Source: Verrucomicrobiota bacterium
Lineage (GTDB): Bacteria > Verrucomicrobiota > Verrucomicrobiia > Chthoniobacterales > UBA10450
NCBI GenBank assembly: GCA_003218975.1
Contig: QHPD01000099.1
Coordinates: forward strand, 18,321-82,320
DNA length: 64,000 nt
Reading direction: 5' to 3'
Shown: positions 44,380-52,673 of the stretch, in pieces
How positions within the stretch are numbered: the stretch's first letter is position 1
How the letters are laid out: each line of letters starts with the position of its first letter
Made by a program: the position numbers and the translations under genes
Notes under the pieces: generated by a model
The model's input: only the letters and a program-made list of their open reading frames with translations
Databases searched by the model: none
What the model was told of the DNA's origin: nothing

Positions 44380-45558
44380 CTAACTGGCTGCCTTTTTCAG
44401 CTCGTCCGCTTTGTCCGTGCGTTCCCACGTCAGCGCATCAACATCGTCAACACGCCCAAAATGACCGTAGTTGGTTGTCTTCCGATAGATCGGGCGAAGC
44501 AGATTCAGCTGCTTGATGATCTCGGCAGGTTTGAAATTGAAAACTTCCCAGATGGCGCGCTCCAATTTTTCCTCGTCCACTTTCCCGGTGCAGAACGTAT
44601 CGACACTCACGCTTACCGGCTCGGGGTGACCAATGGCATAGGCAAACTGAACTTCGCACCGCTCCGCCAGACCTGATGCGACAACGTTCTTAGCGATCCA
44701 GCGCCCCATGTAGGCTGCGCTGCGATCGACCTTGCTAGGGTCTTTTCCCGAAAACGCTCCACCGCCGTGCCGGCCCATTCCGCCATAGGTATCGCAGATG
44801 ATCTTGCGCCCGGTTATTCCAGCGTCGCCTTCCGGGCCGCCGATCACGAACCGTCCCGTTGGATTGATCAGGAAAGTTGTCTTCTCATCGAGCCATCCGG
44901 ACGGCATTACTTTTTTGATGAGAAGTTCCGTCAGCGTCTCGCGGACTTCTTTTTGCTTAACATCCTCGGTGTGCTGCGAAGAAACGACCACCGTTGTGGC
45001 GCGCACCGGTTTATAGCCATCGTATTCGATGGAGACCTGCGTCTTGCCATCGGGACGCAGCCACGGGATCTCGCCCGATTTACGCAACCGCGTTAGCTCC
45101 CGCCCGAGCTTGTGGGCAAAAGAAATGGGCGCTGGCATCAGCTCCGGCGTTTCGTTGCAGGCAAAGCCGAACATCAACCCCTGATCGCCTGCGCCTTGTT
45201 CTGCCGTGCCTTTCCCCTCCGCGGCGACGCTATCGACTCCTTGCTTAATATCGCGGGATTGTTCGCTCATTTCGCAGATCACCCGGCAGGTGTCGGCGTG
45301 AAAAATGCAGTCGCCGTTGACATATCCGATGTCGCGGATGCCAGTGCGGACGCGGTCTTCAAAATCAAATTTCGCGTTGCTGGTAATTTCCCCAGCGAGC
45401 ACAACGAGGTTGCCTTTGGCAAGTGTTTCGCAAGCAACTCGGCTCAATGGATCTTGCTCGAGACAGGCGTCGAGAATGTAATCACTAATGGTATCGCAGA
45501 CTTTATCGGGATGGCCTTCGGTGACGGACTCGGAGGAAAAGATATAGCGGCGGGACAT
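44380..45558 (-). CDS. metK: S-adenosylmethionine synthetase
   Basis: A 392-residue enzyme making SAM from methionine and ATP. Motifs are [20 protein letters not shown] at the N-terminus, the hexapeptide GAGDQG followed by [10 protein letters not shown], and [20 protein letters not shown]. The length is normal. It is divergent from an ArsR-methyltransferase regulator gene, with about 118 nt between starts holding an 8-nt-period array and a palindrome. I see no SAM riboswitch in that leader. Confidence 0.98.
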   Translation of the reverse strand: MSRRYIFSSESVTEGHPDKVCDTISDYILDACLEQDPLSRVACETLAKGNLVVLAGEITSNAKFDFEDRVRTGIRDIGYVNGDCIFHADTCRVICEMSEQSRDIKQGVDSVAAEGKGTAEQGAGDQGLMFGFACNETPELMPAPISFAHKLGRELTRLRKSGEIPWLRPDGKTQVSIEYDGYKPVRATTVVVSSQHTEDVKQKEVRETLTELLIKKVMPSGWLDEKTTFLINPTGRFVIGGPEGDAGITGRKIICDTYGGMGRHGGGAFSGKDPSKVDRSAAYMGRWIAKNVVASGLAERCEVQFAYAIGHPEPVSVSVDTFCTGKVDEEKLERAIWEVFNFKPAEIIKQLNLLRPIYRKTTNYGHFGRVDDVDALTWERTDKADELKKAAS

Positions 45559-45560
45559 GA

Positions 45561-45626
45561 TTGACGTTAAAGCGGATCAACTTTTTCAATTAGCCAACTG
45601 ACTCAACGATTTAACGCTTCAACGCT
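45561..45626. repeat. 8-nt-period array in the metK leader
   Basis: TCAACGAT, TTAACGCT, TCAACGCT (45603-45626) are three consecutive 8-mers. TTGACGTTAAAGCG (45561-45574) near the metK start is a degenerate inverted copy. It lies in the 5' untranslated part of metK, so it could also fold in the mRNA. Confidence 0.65.
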
Positions 45627-45654
45627 GAGATCATATTGACCAATCATGATACGT

Positions 45655-45664
45655 CGATATATCG
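45655..45664. promoter_or_regulatory. Candidate operator between metK and the ArsR-type regulator gene
   Basis: CGATATATCG, a perfect 10-bp palindrome, 13 nt before the regulator's ATG and about 100 nt from the metK start. AT-rich palindromes of this kind are typical ArsR-family sites. Control of both divergent genes is inferred from position. Confidence 0.5.
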
Positions 45665-45676
45665 TGGGGCGACAGA

Positions 45677-46609
45677 ATGACGTCAACTATAAATTTGCTC
45701 CGATTACTGGCGGACCCAACCCGTTTGCGCCTGCTGCTTCTCCTCGAACAGGAAGAGCTTTCCGTCGCCGAGCTGCAGGAAATTCTGGGCATGGGTCAGT
45801 CGCGTATCTCCAGTCATCTCGCGCAGTTGAAGCGCGCCGGGGCGGTGACCGACCGCCGGGTTGGGAAAAATGTCTATTACGGCGCAAACCATCATGGGCG
45901 GAATTCACAGCGGGAACGCGTAGCGGAAATAACCCGGCTGCTAGCGCGCGAATTGCCCGAGACGTCTCGCGATCGCACGAGTCTTAAGCTCGTTCTGCAC
46001 AAACGTCAGGACAAAGCGCGGAAGTATTTCGACGAGCTGGCCGGGAAGTTTGGCCGAAGCTATGTGCCGGGCCGATCGTGGAAAGCGCTAGCACATACGC
46101 TCATTACTCTGCTTCCACCATTGACCGTCGCTGATCTTGGCGCAGGCGAGGGGACACTTTCGCAGTTGCTGGCAAAGAAAGCGCGCAAAGTTATTGCCAT
46201 CGATAGTTCGCCAAAAATGGTCGAGTTCGGTGCCCAACTGGCAAAGAAACATGGATTCAAAAATCTCGAGTACCGGCTGGGCGATATCGAAGATCTGCCG
46301 ATCGCGAAAAACAGTATCGATCTTGCGATCCTCAGTCAGGCTTTGCATCACGCCATTCATCCCGAGCGAGCCATCGCTGCAGCCCGTCGCATTTTGAAAC
46401 GCGGTGGGCGATTAGTGATTCTCGATCTTTTGAGCCATCGGTTTGAACGGGCCCGCGAATTGTACGCAGACCACTGGCTCGGATTCAGCGAAGTGCAGCT
46501 GCATCAGTTTCTGGAAAAAGGAGGTTTTCGAGAGATCGAGGTCAGCGTTGTTTCGCGTGAAGAGCAAAGCCCACATTTTCAAACTATATTCGCGACAGGT
46601 GTGAAGTGA
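45677..46609 (+). CDS. ArsR-family regulator fused to a SAM methyltransferase domain (SahR-like)
   Basis: A 310-residue protein. Residues 1-95 are an ArsR winged helix (LLRLLADPTRLRLLLLLEQE, SVAELQEILGMGQSRISSHL), without a metal-binding CxC motif. Residues 130-310 are a class I methyltransferase-like domain with motif I VADLGAGEGTLSQLLA, ILSQALHHAIHPERAI and ILKRGGRLVILDLLSH. Such fusions next to ahcY or metK are known in Proteobacteria as SahR-type regulators that sense S-adenosylhomocysteine. The divergent metK gene here fits that role, but the link is inferred. Confidence 0.9.
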   Translation: MTSTINLLRLLADPTRLRLLLLLEQEELSVAELQEILGMGQSRISSHLAQLKRAGAVTDRRVGKNVYYGANHHGRNSQRERVAEITRLLARELPETSRDRTSLKLVLHKRQDKARKYFDELAGKFGRSYVPGRSWKALAHTLITLLPPLTVADLGAGEGTLSQLLAKKARKVIAIDSSPKMVEFGAQLAKKHGFKNLEYRLGDIEDLPIAKNSIDLAILSQALHHAIHPERAIAAARRILKRGGRLVILDLLSHRFERARELYADHWLGFSEVQLHQFLEKGGFREIEVSVVSREEQSPHFQTIFATGVK

Positions 46610-46680
46610 ACGAGGAGCGGCGTCTTTGTGTCTAACGTTTGCCGTTGAACTATAATCCCGACCAACCGAAATCTGTAGCG

Positions 46681-48684
46681 ATGAACGGCTTCTTGGAGGA
46701 AGTGAAGCGGCGAAAAGTTTATCGCGTGGCCGCGGCCTATGTGATCGCTGCGGGCGGCATTATTCAGCTAGCCTCTGCTGCATTTCCGGCGTGGGAATTA
46801 CCAAACTGGGCGCTTCGCCTCGTAATCGTCCTATTGCTCCTCGGTTTTCCAATTGCGCTAATTCTTGCTTGGGCATACGACATCACAGCGGAGGGCGTTC
46901 GGCCAACCCCCGCTATTGCAGCACCACGATCGCATCGCCGCCGTAACGTAATCATGCTTGTCGCAACTGGCGTGGCGGTTTCCGCCGCCGCGGGATTCTT
47001 TCTCTTGCCGCGCGTTGCCGCCCACAAGATCGACAAGTCAATTGCGGTCCTGCCATTTGAAAATCTGAGCGACGAAAAACAGAACGCCTATTTTGCGGAC
47101 GGCATTCAGGACGACGTGCTCACGAATTTGTCGAAAATCGGTGACCTGAAAGTAATTTCCCGCACATCAGTCATGCCATATCGAGGAAAAGCATCGAACG
47201 TTCGTGAAATCGGCAAGACGCTGGGCGTCTCTACGATTTTGGAAGGAAGCGTTCGCCGCGTCGGCAATCGCGTGCGTGTGAACGTCCAGTTGATTAACAC
47301 CGCGAACGACGAACACATGTGGGCGGAAGATTACGACCGCGATTTGACCGATGTGTTCGCAATTCAAACCGATCTCTCACAAAAAATCGCGAATGAACTG
47401 CGGGCAAAATTATCACCCAGCGAAAAAGCGCAGATGACGCGCAAGCCAACTGAAAATGGCGAGGCTTACCTTGCTTTTGTCCAAGGGCACAATCTTTCCT
47501 GCGCCTTTGAGGATTTCGAGAAACTCAAACAAGGCGAGCAACTCTTCGAGCGGGCAATCGAACTCGACCCGAACTTCGCCCTTGCCATGGCGCGCTACTC
47601 GCAACTGGAAAGTTGGATCTTGCATAACAACGAACGCACGGTCGAGCGAAGGCAGAAAGCGCGTACGCTGGCCAACCGCGCGCTTCAATTGCAACCTGAA
47701 CTTCCCGAAGCGCATCTAGCCCTGGGATTCTCGTATTATTACGGCGATAATGATTTTGCCACAGCATTGAAGGAATTTGAAATCGCGCAGCGCGGTTTGC
47801 CTAACGAATCAGAGGTTTATCTCGCCATCGGCGCAATCCAGCGCCGGCAGGGAAAATGGCCGGAATCGACAGCTAGTCTCGAGAAAGCAGTGAGCTTAAA
47901 TCCCAAGGACATGTGGTCGTTGCAAAATCTCAGTTTCAATTACGCGATGTTGCGAAATTACGAAACGGCTGATAAAATCATCGACCGCGCCCTCGCCGTT
48001 GACCCCACCGCTTTAGAACCGCTGGAGGTTAAGTCCAAACTCGCAATCGCCGCGAGGGGCGACTTCAGCATCGCCGAGAAAGCATTCGAGGCTGTCAAAT
48101 CGGTCCCGATGACCAAAGAGCAGAAAATCAAGACAATTGCTGGGCGGGCGAATGTGTTTTTGTTGGAACGTAGGTACAACGAAGGATTGCAAGCAGCAGA
48201 AAGCGTGGCGGATGATCAGCTCTCCGGGATTTCGGGCGGCTTGTGCAGCAAGTACTATCTCATTGGCTTTGCCCGAAAATCTTTGCACGACGATAATGGC
48301 GCGCGAGCAGCCTTCCTTAAGGCGAAGAGCGCTGCCGAGGAGCAGCTGAATCGAAGCCCGGACGCTGCGGATGCGCACATTCAGCTTGCAAAAGTGCTGG
48401 CCTACCTCGGCGAAAAAGATGCCGCCCTGACGGAGGCACAACGGGCAACCGAACTACAGCCCGAAAGCAAGGACGCCTTTGGTGGCCCGGAGGTCACCGC
48501 TGGCGTAGCTGAAGTGCATGCCATTCTTGGAAACAACAGTCGTGCAATTGAAATCCTCGACGGACTTTTGAACCGGCCGAGCTCTGTAACAGTGCAGATG
48601 CTGAAAGTGAGTCCGATTTGGGATCCTTTACGGAACGAACCCGATTTTCAAGCGTTGCTGACCAGGTACGGTGGCAAAGCTTAG
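46681..48684 (+). CDS. Membrane-anchored TolB-like/TPR protein
   Basis: A 667-residue protein. The N-terminus (MNGFLEEVKRRKVYRVAAAY) and two membrane helices to about residue 75 match a common signal-protein anchor. A third helix (VIMLVATGVAVSAAAGFFLL) leads to a TolB/FlgO-like domain (SIAVLPFENLSDEKQNAYFA, ILEGSVRRVGNRVRVNVQLI), then about ten TPRs to the end. The same domain pair forms the C-terminal half of the kinase at 32012. It has no kinase or cyclase domain, so its role is open. Upstream codons back to 46639 are probably not translated. Confidence 0.85.
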   Translation: MNGFLEEVKRRKVYRVAAAYVIAAGGIIQLASAAFPAWELPNWALRLVIVLLLLGFPIALILAWAYDITAEGVRPTPAIAAPRSHRRRNVIMLVATGVAVSAAAGFFLLPRVAAHKIDKSIAVLPFENLSDEKQNAYFADGIQDDVLTNLSKIGDLKVISRTSVMPYRGKASNVREIGKTLGVSTILEGSVRRVGNRVRVNVQLINTANDEHMWAEDYDRDLTDVFAIQTDLSQKIANELRAKLSPSEKAQMTRKPTENGEAYLAFVQGHNLSCAFEDFEKLKQGEQLFERAIELDPNFALAMARYSQLESWILHNNERTVERRQKARTLANRALQLQPELPEAHLALGFSYYYGDNDFATALKEFEIAQRGLPNESEVYLAIGAIQRRQGKWPESTASLEKAVSLNPKDMWSLQNLSFNYAMLRNYETADKIIDRALAVDPTALEPLEVKSKLAIAARGDFSIAEKAFEAVKSVPMTKEQKIKTIAGRANVFLLERRYNEGLQAAESVADDQLSGISGGLCSKYYLIGFARKSLHDDNGARAAFLKAKSAAEEQLNRSPDAADAHIQLAKVLAYLGEKDAALTEAQRATELQPESKDAFGGPEVTAGVAEVHAILGNNSRAIEILDGLLNRPSSVTVQMLKVSPIWDPLRNEPDFQALLTRYGGKA

Positions 48685-49432
48685 GGCTGCGCTTTTTCTT
48701 CTTTCCGTCGCGGTCACGGCGCGCGCGGAGTGGTCGATTCGCACCACAGACTCGGAGCCCGGACGGGCCGGCGTTCTACATCGCCACGTCGTTTTGGATG
48801 ATAGTGCTCGACAGGAGCACGCGGTTGTCGATCTTGCAATTTTTTCCGCTAAATCTTGCACGTTGCATGTAATCGACAATCAAAGGGGCGAGACTTTGTC
48901 TGAGACGATGGTACGCCAGAAATGTCTTGCCGGTGTCAACGGCGGATATTTTGACGCCGACTTTGCGCCAATTGGCTTGTTGATCAGCGACGGCGAACTA
49001 CTTACGCCCTTGAAACGCGCTCGACTGATCACCGGCGTGCTCGGCGCATCACCACGCGGCGTGCAAATCTTCCGCGTCCGCGAATTTTCACGGCAAGAAA
49101 AAGTGAATGCTGCGGTTCAATGCGGGCCTTTCCTTGTAGATCATTATGAACGCGTCCGTGGGTTGGATGATTCAAACTCTGCACGTCGGACCTTTGCCGC
49201 AACCGCAGCCAATGATCGCGCATTGGTGGGAGTCTGCTCGGAAATCTCGCTCGCGGAGTTGGGAATGATTCTTGCCACAACGCCGTTGGTCAATGGGTTG
49301 AAAATTCAACGCGCTTTGAATCTCGATGGCGGCTCATCGAGCGCATTTTGGGTCACACGCGAGAATGGCAGCGCGTTTTCGATTCCCGAGCAGAAACCGG
49401 TGCGCGACTTTGTGGGGGTCGTGCTGAAATAG
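48671..49432 (+). CDS. Phosphodiester glycosidase (NAGPA) family exported protein
   Basis: A 253-residue protein with signal peptide LRAALFLLSVAVTARA and a phosphodiester glycosidase domain: CLAGVNGGYFDADFAPIGLL, NAAVQCGPFLVD, and the C-terminal RALNLDGGSSSAFWVTRENG. The family includes the enzyme that uncovers mannose-6-phosphate tags in animals; bacterial members act on cell-surface sugars of unknown identity. It starts with GTG at 48671, overlapping the TPR gene by 14 nt, so the two are probably translated together. Confidence 0.85.
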   Translation: MAKLRAALFLLSVAVTARAEWSIRTTDSEPGRAGVLHRHVVLDDSARQEHAVVDLAIFSAKSCTLHVIDNQRGETLSETMVRQKCLAGVNGGYFDADFAPIGLLISDGELLTPLKRARLITGVLGASPRGVQIFRVREFSRQEKVNAAVQCGPFLVDHYERVRGLDDSNSARRTFAATAANDRALVGVCSEISLAELGMILATTPLVNGLKIQRALNLDGGSSSAFWVTRENGSAFSIPEQKPVRDFVGVVLK

Positions 49433-49439
49433 TGCAATG

Positions 49440-49548
49440 GTCATTCCGAGCGGAGCGAGGAACTTCACCCGGGCTCATAGATCACACTCGCTAACTTGCG
49501 TATTCTAAGCTTCGATCGCGAGGTCGCGTCACTTGTTTCGGAATGACA
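49440..49548. repeat. GTCATTCCG-bounded inverted repeat element
   Basis: GTCATTCCGAGCGGAGCGAG at the left end and CGGAATGAC (49540-49548) at the right end form terminal inverted repeats around about 90 nt. The left end belongs to a repeat type widespread in environmental genomes; a second copy lies at 58350. Confidence 0.65.
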
Positions 49549-49590
49549 CGCGATGAAGACCTTCGGTGAGTTCACATCGCGCGGCGTTCG

Positions 49591-49944
49591 CTAGGGCTCA
49601 GCACTCTCAGACTGTTTCGAGAGGAACTCCCTGATGACGCGTTGTTCGTCCTCGTTCTTGATGCGCGTGAACAACTTTGTGCCCAGCTTAGTAACTGTTT
49701 CTGGTTTATCGAATGGCAGCTTCTCATACATCTGGCCGCCTTGAAAATGACAGGGCTGGCAGCGGGACTGGAGTATCGGCCTGATGTCCGAAGCGAAGGT
49801 GGGCTTTTCCGCCAACGTTTGGGTAGAGGTCGTGGGCTTATTCATGGTGGTGCTGGATTTCGCTAACGCATTTGGCTTCGTGCCATTACATGTTTTAAAG
49901 CCAGCGATGAGAATCAACGTCAGCATCAGTATGCTTTTTGGCAT
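49591..49944 (-). CDS. Small exported cytochrome-c-like protein
   Basis: A 117-residue protein. The N-terminus (ILMLTLILIAGFKTC) is a signal peptide that may end in a lipid-modified cysteine. The mature part has one haem-binding CxxCH site (SRCQPCHFQGG), preceded by FASDIRPILQ, the typical start of planctomycete/verrucomicrobial cytochrome domains. The sixth ligand may be in the QMYEKLPF region. It is probably a periplasmic electron carrier. It is divergent from the FAH gene. Confidence 0.78.
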   Translation of the reverse strand: MPKSILMLTLILIAGFKTCNGTKPNALAKSSTTMNKPTTSTQTLAEKPTFASDIRPILQSRCQPCHFQGGQMYEKLPFDKPETVTKLGTKLFTRIKNEDEQRVIREFLSKQSESAEP

Positions 49945-50069
49945 AGCTGCATGTTACTCCCGTGAATCTGCCCCAGCAACGTGACGCGATAACTCTGCAG
50001 CGCTGTTGGCAGGCACTCGCTGCCGAGATTTCATTCGGCAACCGGAGCAGTTGCCCTACAATTTCGCTC

Positions 50070-50873
50070 ATGCGGACGTTTGGTGGGTTCAGATTGGGCG
50101 ACAGTTTCTTCTACGGCGAAGTGCGCGGCAACGACGTGCACGTGCTCGCAAAACCGTACTGGGTCGAGATCGAACCGACTGGCGATGTCCGCAAACTCGC
50201 AGATTTGCATGTCGATCTCCCGGTTGCGTCCTCAAAATTAATCGCAGTCGGCCTGAATTACTCCGATCACATCGCCGAGATGAAACGAACTGAATTGGGA
50301 GCGCCGTTGATTTGGTTTAAGGCGCCTAGTTCGCTCTTGGCGCATCAGGGTACGATCGAGATCGTGTTTCCCGAGCATCGAACCGATTTCGAAGTGGAGC
50401 TCGCGGTGGTGATCGGCGCTCCAGCGAAAAACGTAATCGTGAATGATGCGCTCGATCACGTCTTCGGCTACACAATCGGCCTCGATATCACAGATCGCGA
50501 TCTGCAAAAAGAGGAAAAGCAATTTGGCCGGTGCAAATCGTTCGACACTTACACGCCGGTCGGTCCCTTCGTTTATGCAGATGTCGATGTTAGCGATGTG
50601 CCTATCGAATTGCGGCAAAACGGCGAAGTCCGACAACGAACACGCACGAGCCTGATGATTTACTCGGTCGCGCACCTCGTTTCATTCGCCAGTGAATCGC
50701 TGACGTTGCTGCCGGGTGATGTCATCCTGACCGGAACGCCCTCGGGTGTCGGCCCGATCCGCGCGGGCGATCAACTGGAAGCAGTGATCGGCGACTGGCC
50801 CCCCTTGCGCAATCGCGTTGCGCACGCGCGTGATAATACTGGAGCCCGCCCGCCGAATCAGACAAAACCCTAA
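50070..50873 (+). CDS. Fumarylacetoacetate hydrolase family protein
   Basis: About 267 residues of the FAH fold. The metal-binding residues are in TDFEVELAVVIGAPAKNV and GYTIGLDITDRDLQ; the C-terminal GDVILTGTPSGVGPIRAGDQ is diagnostic. Members cleave or hydrate 2-keto acids, or decarboxylate oxaloacetate; the substrate cannot be told. The ATG at 50070 gives the normal family start (MRTFGGFRLGD); upstream in-frame codons are not conserved. Confidence 0.88.
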   Translation: MRTFGGFRLGDSFFYGEVRGNDVHVLAKPYWVEIEPTGDVRKLADLHVDLPVASSKLIAVGLNYSDHIAEMKRTELGAPLIWFKAPSSLLAHQGTIEIVFPEHRTDFEVELAVVIGAPAKNVIVNDALDHVFGYTIGLDITDRDLQKEEKQFGRCKSFDTYTPVGPFVYADVDVSDVPIELRQNGEVRQRTRTSLMIYSVAHLVSFASESLTLLPGDVILTGTPSGVGPIRAGDQLEAVIGDWPPLRNRVAHARDNTGARPPNQTKP

Positions 50874-50939
50874 CCTCCACAACCCTCGCGAATAACCGCG
50901 ATTGTAATTGAAAGGACGACCTGATCATAATCTCAGCCA

Positions 50940-51110
50940 ATGATCCGACGAATTAAACGTGTTGCTCCACTGCAGGCAGGCAAAATGCTGGGCCTTCTTT
51001 ACGCGTGCATGGGACTAATCTTTATACCCTTCTTCATGTTGGCTGGGATGGCAGGCGCCTTTACACAAATGCTCATCAAGGGGCAGCGCCAGCAGCAGCA
51101 GCTGCGGTAG
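50940..51110 (+). CDS. Short membrane protein, possibly a truncated conserved protein
   Basis: A 56-residue frame: MIRRIKRVAPLQAGKMLGLL, one hydrophobic helix (YACMGLIFIPFFMLAGMAGA), then a Gln-rich end (GQRQQQQLR). The start resembles conserved membrane proteins of about 150 residues seen in Verrucomicrobiota and Acidobacteria, so this may be a decayed or frameshifted copy. No good continuation was found in other frames. The rest of the spacer from 50874 to 51208 holds a short 9-nt-like word run (AATCCGTCGAATCCGCGTAA at 51169) and nothing else. Confidence 0.45.
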   Translation: MIRRIKRVAPLQAGKMLGLLYACMGLIFIPFFMLAGMAGAFTQMLIKGQRQQQQLR

Positions 51111-51208
51111 CGGTAATGACGATAATATTCGGCATGCGAATCCAGCACGCGAAGCGCGTGCGCTCCCCAATCCGTCGAATCCGCGTAATCCCCAGTCGAT
51201 GTCGATCT

Positions 51209-51634
51209 TTAATCGACGATCTCGAGGCCCATTTGGCGGGCCGTTCCGGCAATGATACGGAAGGCGGCTCCGTCATCGCGGGCGTTGAGGTCCTTGCGCT
51301 TGGTGTTCACGATGTCCATGACTTGCTTGCGCGTGACTTTGCCGACTTTCGTTTTGTTCGGCTCTTTGGAACCTGCGGCGATGTTGGCCGCTTTCTTTAA
51401 CAACACGGCGGCTGGCGGGCTCTTTGTAATAAACGTGAACGATTTGTCTTTGTAAACCGTGATGACGACCGGGAGAACGTCGCCGGCTTGCTTCTGAGTA
51501 GCGGCGTTAAACTCTTTGCAGAACGCCATGATGTTGACTCCGCGCGGTCCGAGCGCGGTGCCCACAGGCGGCGCAGGATTCGCCTGTCCCGCCGGGATTT
51601 GCAGTTTTATTTCGGCAACTTTTTCTTTAGCCAT
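51209..51634 (-). CDS. rplK: 50S ribosomal protein L11
   Basis: A 141-residue ribosomal protein of the factor-binding stalk base. It shows the conserved start [20 protein letters not shown], the [20 protein letters not shown] region and the RNA-binding C-terminus ([12 protein letters not shown]). It follows nusG on the same strand, the usual nusG-rplK order. rplA would be expected downstream but is absent. Confidence 0.98.
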   Translation of the reverse strand: MAKEKVAEIKLQIPAGQANPAPPVGTALGPRGVNIMAFCKEFNAATQKQAGDVLPVVITVYKDKSFTFITKSPPAAVLLKKAANIAAGSKEPNKTKVGKVTRKQVMDIVNTKRKDLNARDDGAAFRIIAGTARQMGLEIVD

Positions 51635-51640
51635 CTGAAC

Positions 51641-51668
51641 AGTTGAGAGTTGTTAGCTGAGAGTTGAG
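51641..51668. repeat. Heptad-period array between nusG and rplK
   Basis: Four consecutive 7-mers: AGTTGAG, AGTTGTT, AGCTGAG, AGTTGAG. It fills most of the 46-nt spacer between the two genes. Confidence 0.7.
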
Positions 51669-51680
51669 TGATTGTCGATC

Positions 51681-52250
51681 TTATCCGCGTTCGACCTGCC
51701 AGTATTCAAGTTCGACCGGAGTGGCGCGGCCAAAGATTGTGACGGACACGCGCAATTTGCCGCGCTCGGGATCGATTTCTTCGACGATCCCGGTCTGATT
51801 CTGGAACGGGCCGTCGGCCACTTTCACCGATTCGCCCACCTCGAAGGTGACTTTCGGTTTCACCTTTTCTTCGCGCTCCTTCATTTGCGCCAGCATGCTA
51901 TCCACTTCCGATTGTCGCATTGGGATGGGCTTGTCTTTGGTGCCGGCAAAACCGATTACTCCGGGCGTGTCGCGAATGAAATACCAGGTGCGGCCGACAA
52001 GCTGATTGTTTTCGTCGAGCAAATGCATGTTGACGATGAGGTATCCAGGGAAAAATTTGCGAGTAGTCTCGCTTTTCTTGCCTTTCTTGATTTCCGAGAC
52101 GCGCTCGGTCGGGACGAGCACTTCGTAGATCAAGTCGCCAATTTCCTCGGTCTTGACGCGTTTCAAAATGTTCTCGCGCACCTTGTTTTCCTGACCGGAA
52201 AGCACATGCACGACATACCATTGATCTCTGCCTGTAAGTGTTTGAGCCAT
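51681..52250 (-). CDS. nusG: Transcription termination/antitermination factor NusG
   Basis: A 189-residue protein. The NGN domain contains WYVVHVLSGQENKVRENILK and KFFPGYLIVNMHL; the KOW domain is VGESVKVADGPFQNQTGIVE with SVTIFGRATPVELEYWQVER at the end. It binds RNA polymerase and couples transcription to Rho or ribosomes. Length and order (secE, nusG, rplK) are normal. It starts 3 nt after the secE stop. Confidence 0.97.
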   Translation of the reverse strand: MAQTLTGRDQWYVVHVLSGQENKVRENILKRVKTEEIGDLIYEVLVPTERVSEIKKGKKSETTRKFFPGYLIVNMHLLDENNQLVGRTWYFIRDTPGVIGFAGTKDKPIPMRQSEVDSMLAQMKEREEKVKPKVTFEVGESVKVADGPFQNQTGIVEEIDPERGKLRVSVTIFGRATPVELEYWQVERG

Positions 52251-52253
52251 AAA

Positions 52254-52472
52254 TCAGTGCAACCGCGTAAAGAAGTGGACAAAGTTCACGAGCACGAAAT
52301 CGAAGAATGAGACAAAACCGCCCAGCAATACCATTGCGATCACGACCACGACCGTCGAGTCCGACAGCTCTTTGTAGCGACGGAAACCTCTTTCCTTTAG
52401 GTCCCAAGGCCAGGAAGCTTTCTGGAGCTCGACCCTCACTTCACTAAGAAAGTTTTTTACCTTCGAAATCAT
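52254..52472 (-). CDS. secE: Preprotein translocase subunit SecE
   Basis: A 72-residue single-span subunit of the SecYEG channel. It has the amphipathic segment FLSEVRVELQKASWPWDLKE followed by one membrane helix (STVVVVIAMVLLGGFVSFFD). This is the short SecE typical of most bacteria. It lies directly upstream of nusG. Confidence 0.96.
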   Translation of the reverse strand: MISKVKNFLSEVRVELQKASWPWDLKERGFRRYKELSDSTVVVVIAMVLLGGFVSFFDFVLVNFVHFFTRLH

Positions 52473-52483
52473 CTAAATCAAAA

Positions 52484-52573
52484 CATCGAACATCCAACGC
52501 TTAACGTCCAACGCCCAAGTTATCTACTGCTAAGTTCGAAGTTCAGAGTTCGACGTTGGGCGTTCGGCGTTCG
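52484..52573. repeat. Heptad-period inverted repeat array between tRNA-Trp and secE
   Basis: Left arm, five perfect-length 7-mers: CATCGAA, CATCCAA, CGCTTAA, CGTCCAA, CGCCCAA (52484-52518). Right arm, six: AAGTTCG, AAGTTCA, GAGTTCG, ACGTTGG, GCGTTCG, GCGTTCG (52532-52573). The arms are degenerate reverse complements across a 13-nt gap. This is the clearest example of the type in the window. Confidence 0.85.
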
Positions 52574-52585
52574 AGGCTGTTTCAA

Positions 52586-52658
52586 CACGCCAGGAGGGAC
52601 TCGAACCCCCAACCGACGGTTTTGGAGACCGCTACTCTACCAATTGAGCTACTGGCGT
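52586..52658 (-). tRNA. tRNA-Trp (CCA)
   Basis: On the minus strand: acceptor arm ACGCCAG / CTGGCGT, D arm with AGCTCAATTGGTAGAG, anticodon stem CGGTC-TCCAAAA-CCG giving anticodon CCA, and T arm GGGGG-TTCGAGT-CCCTC. 73 nt, discriminator G, CCA not encoded. It sits between tuf and secE, a common place for tRNA-Trp. Confidence 0.96.
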
Positions 52659-52673
52659 AAGTTTAATTTTCCG

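Noticed and set aside
45559..45676. SAM riboswitch upstream of metK
   Set aside because: The leader is about 100 nt, holds an 8-nt repeat and a DNA palindrome, and shows none of the conserved SAM-I, SAM-II or SAH motifs I could recognise.
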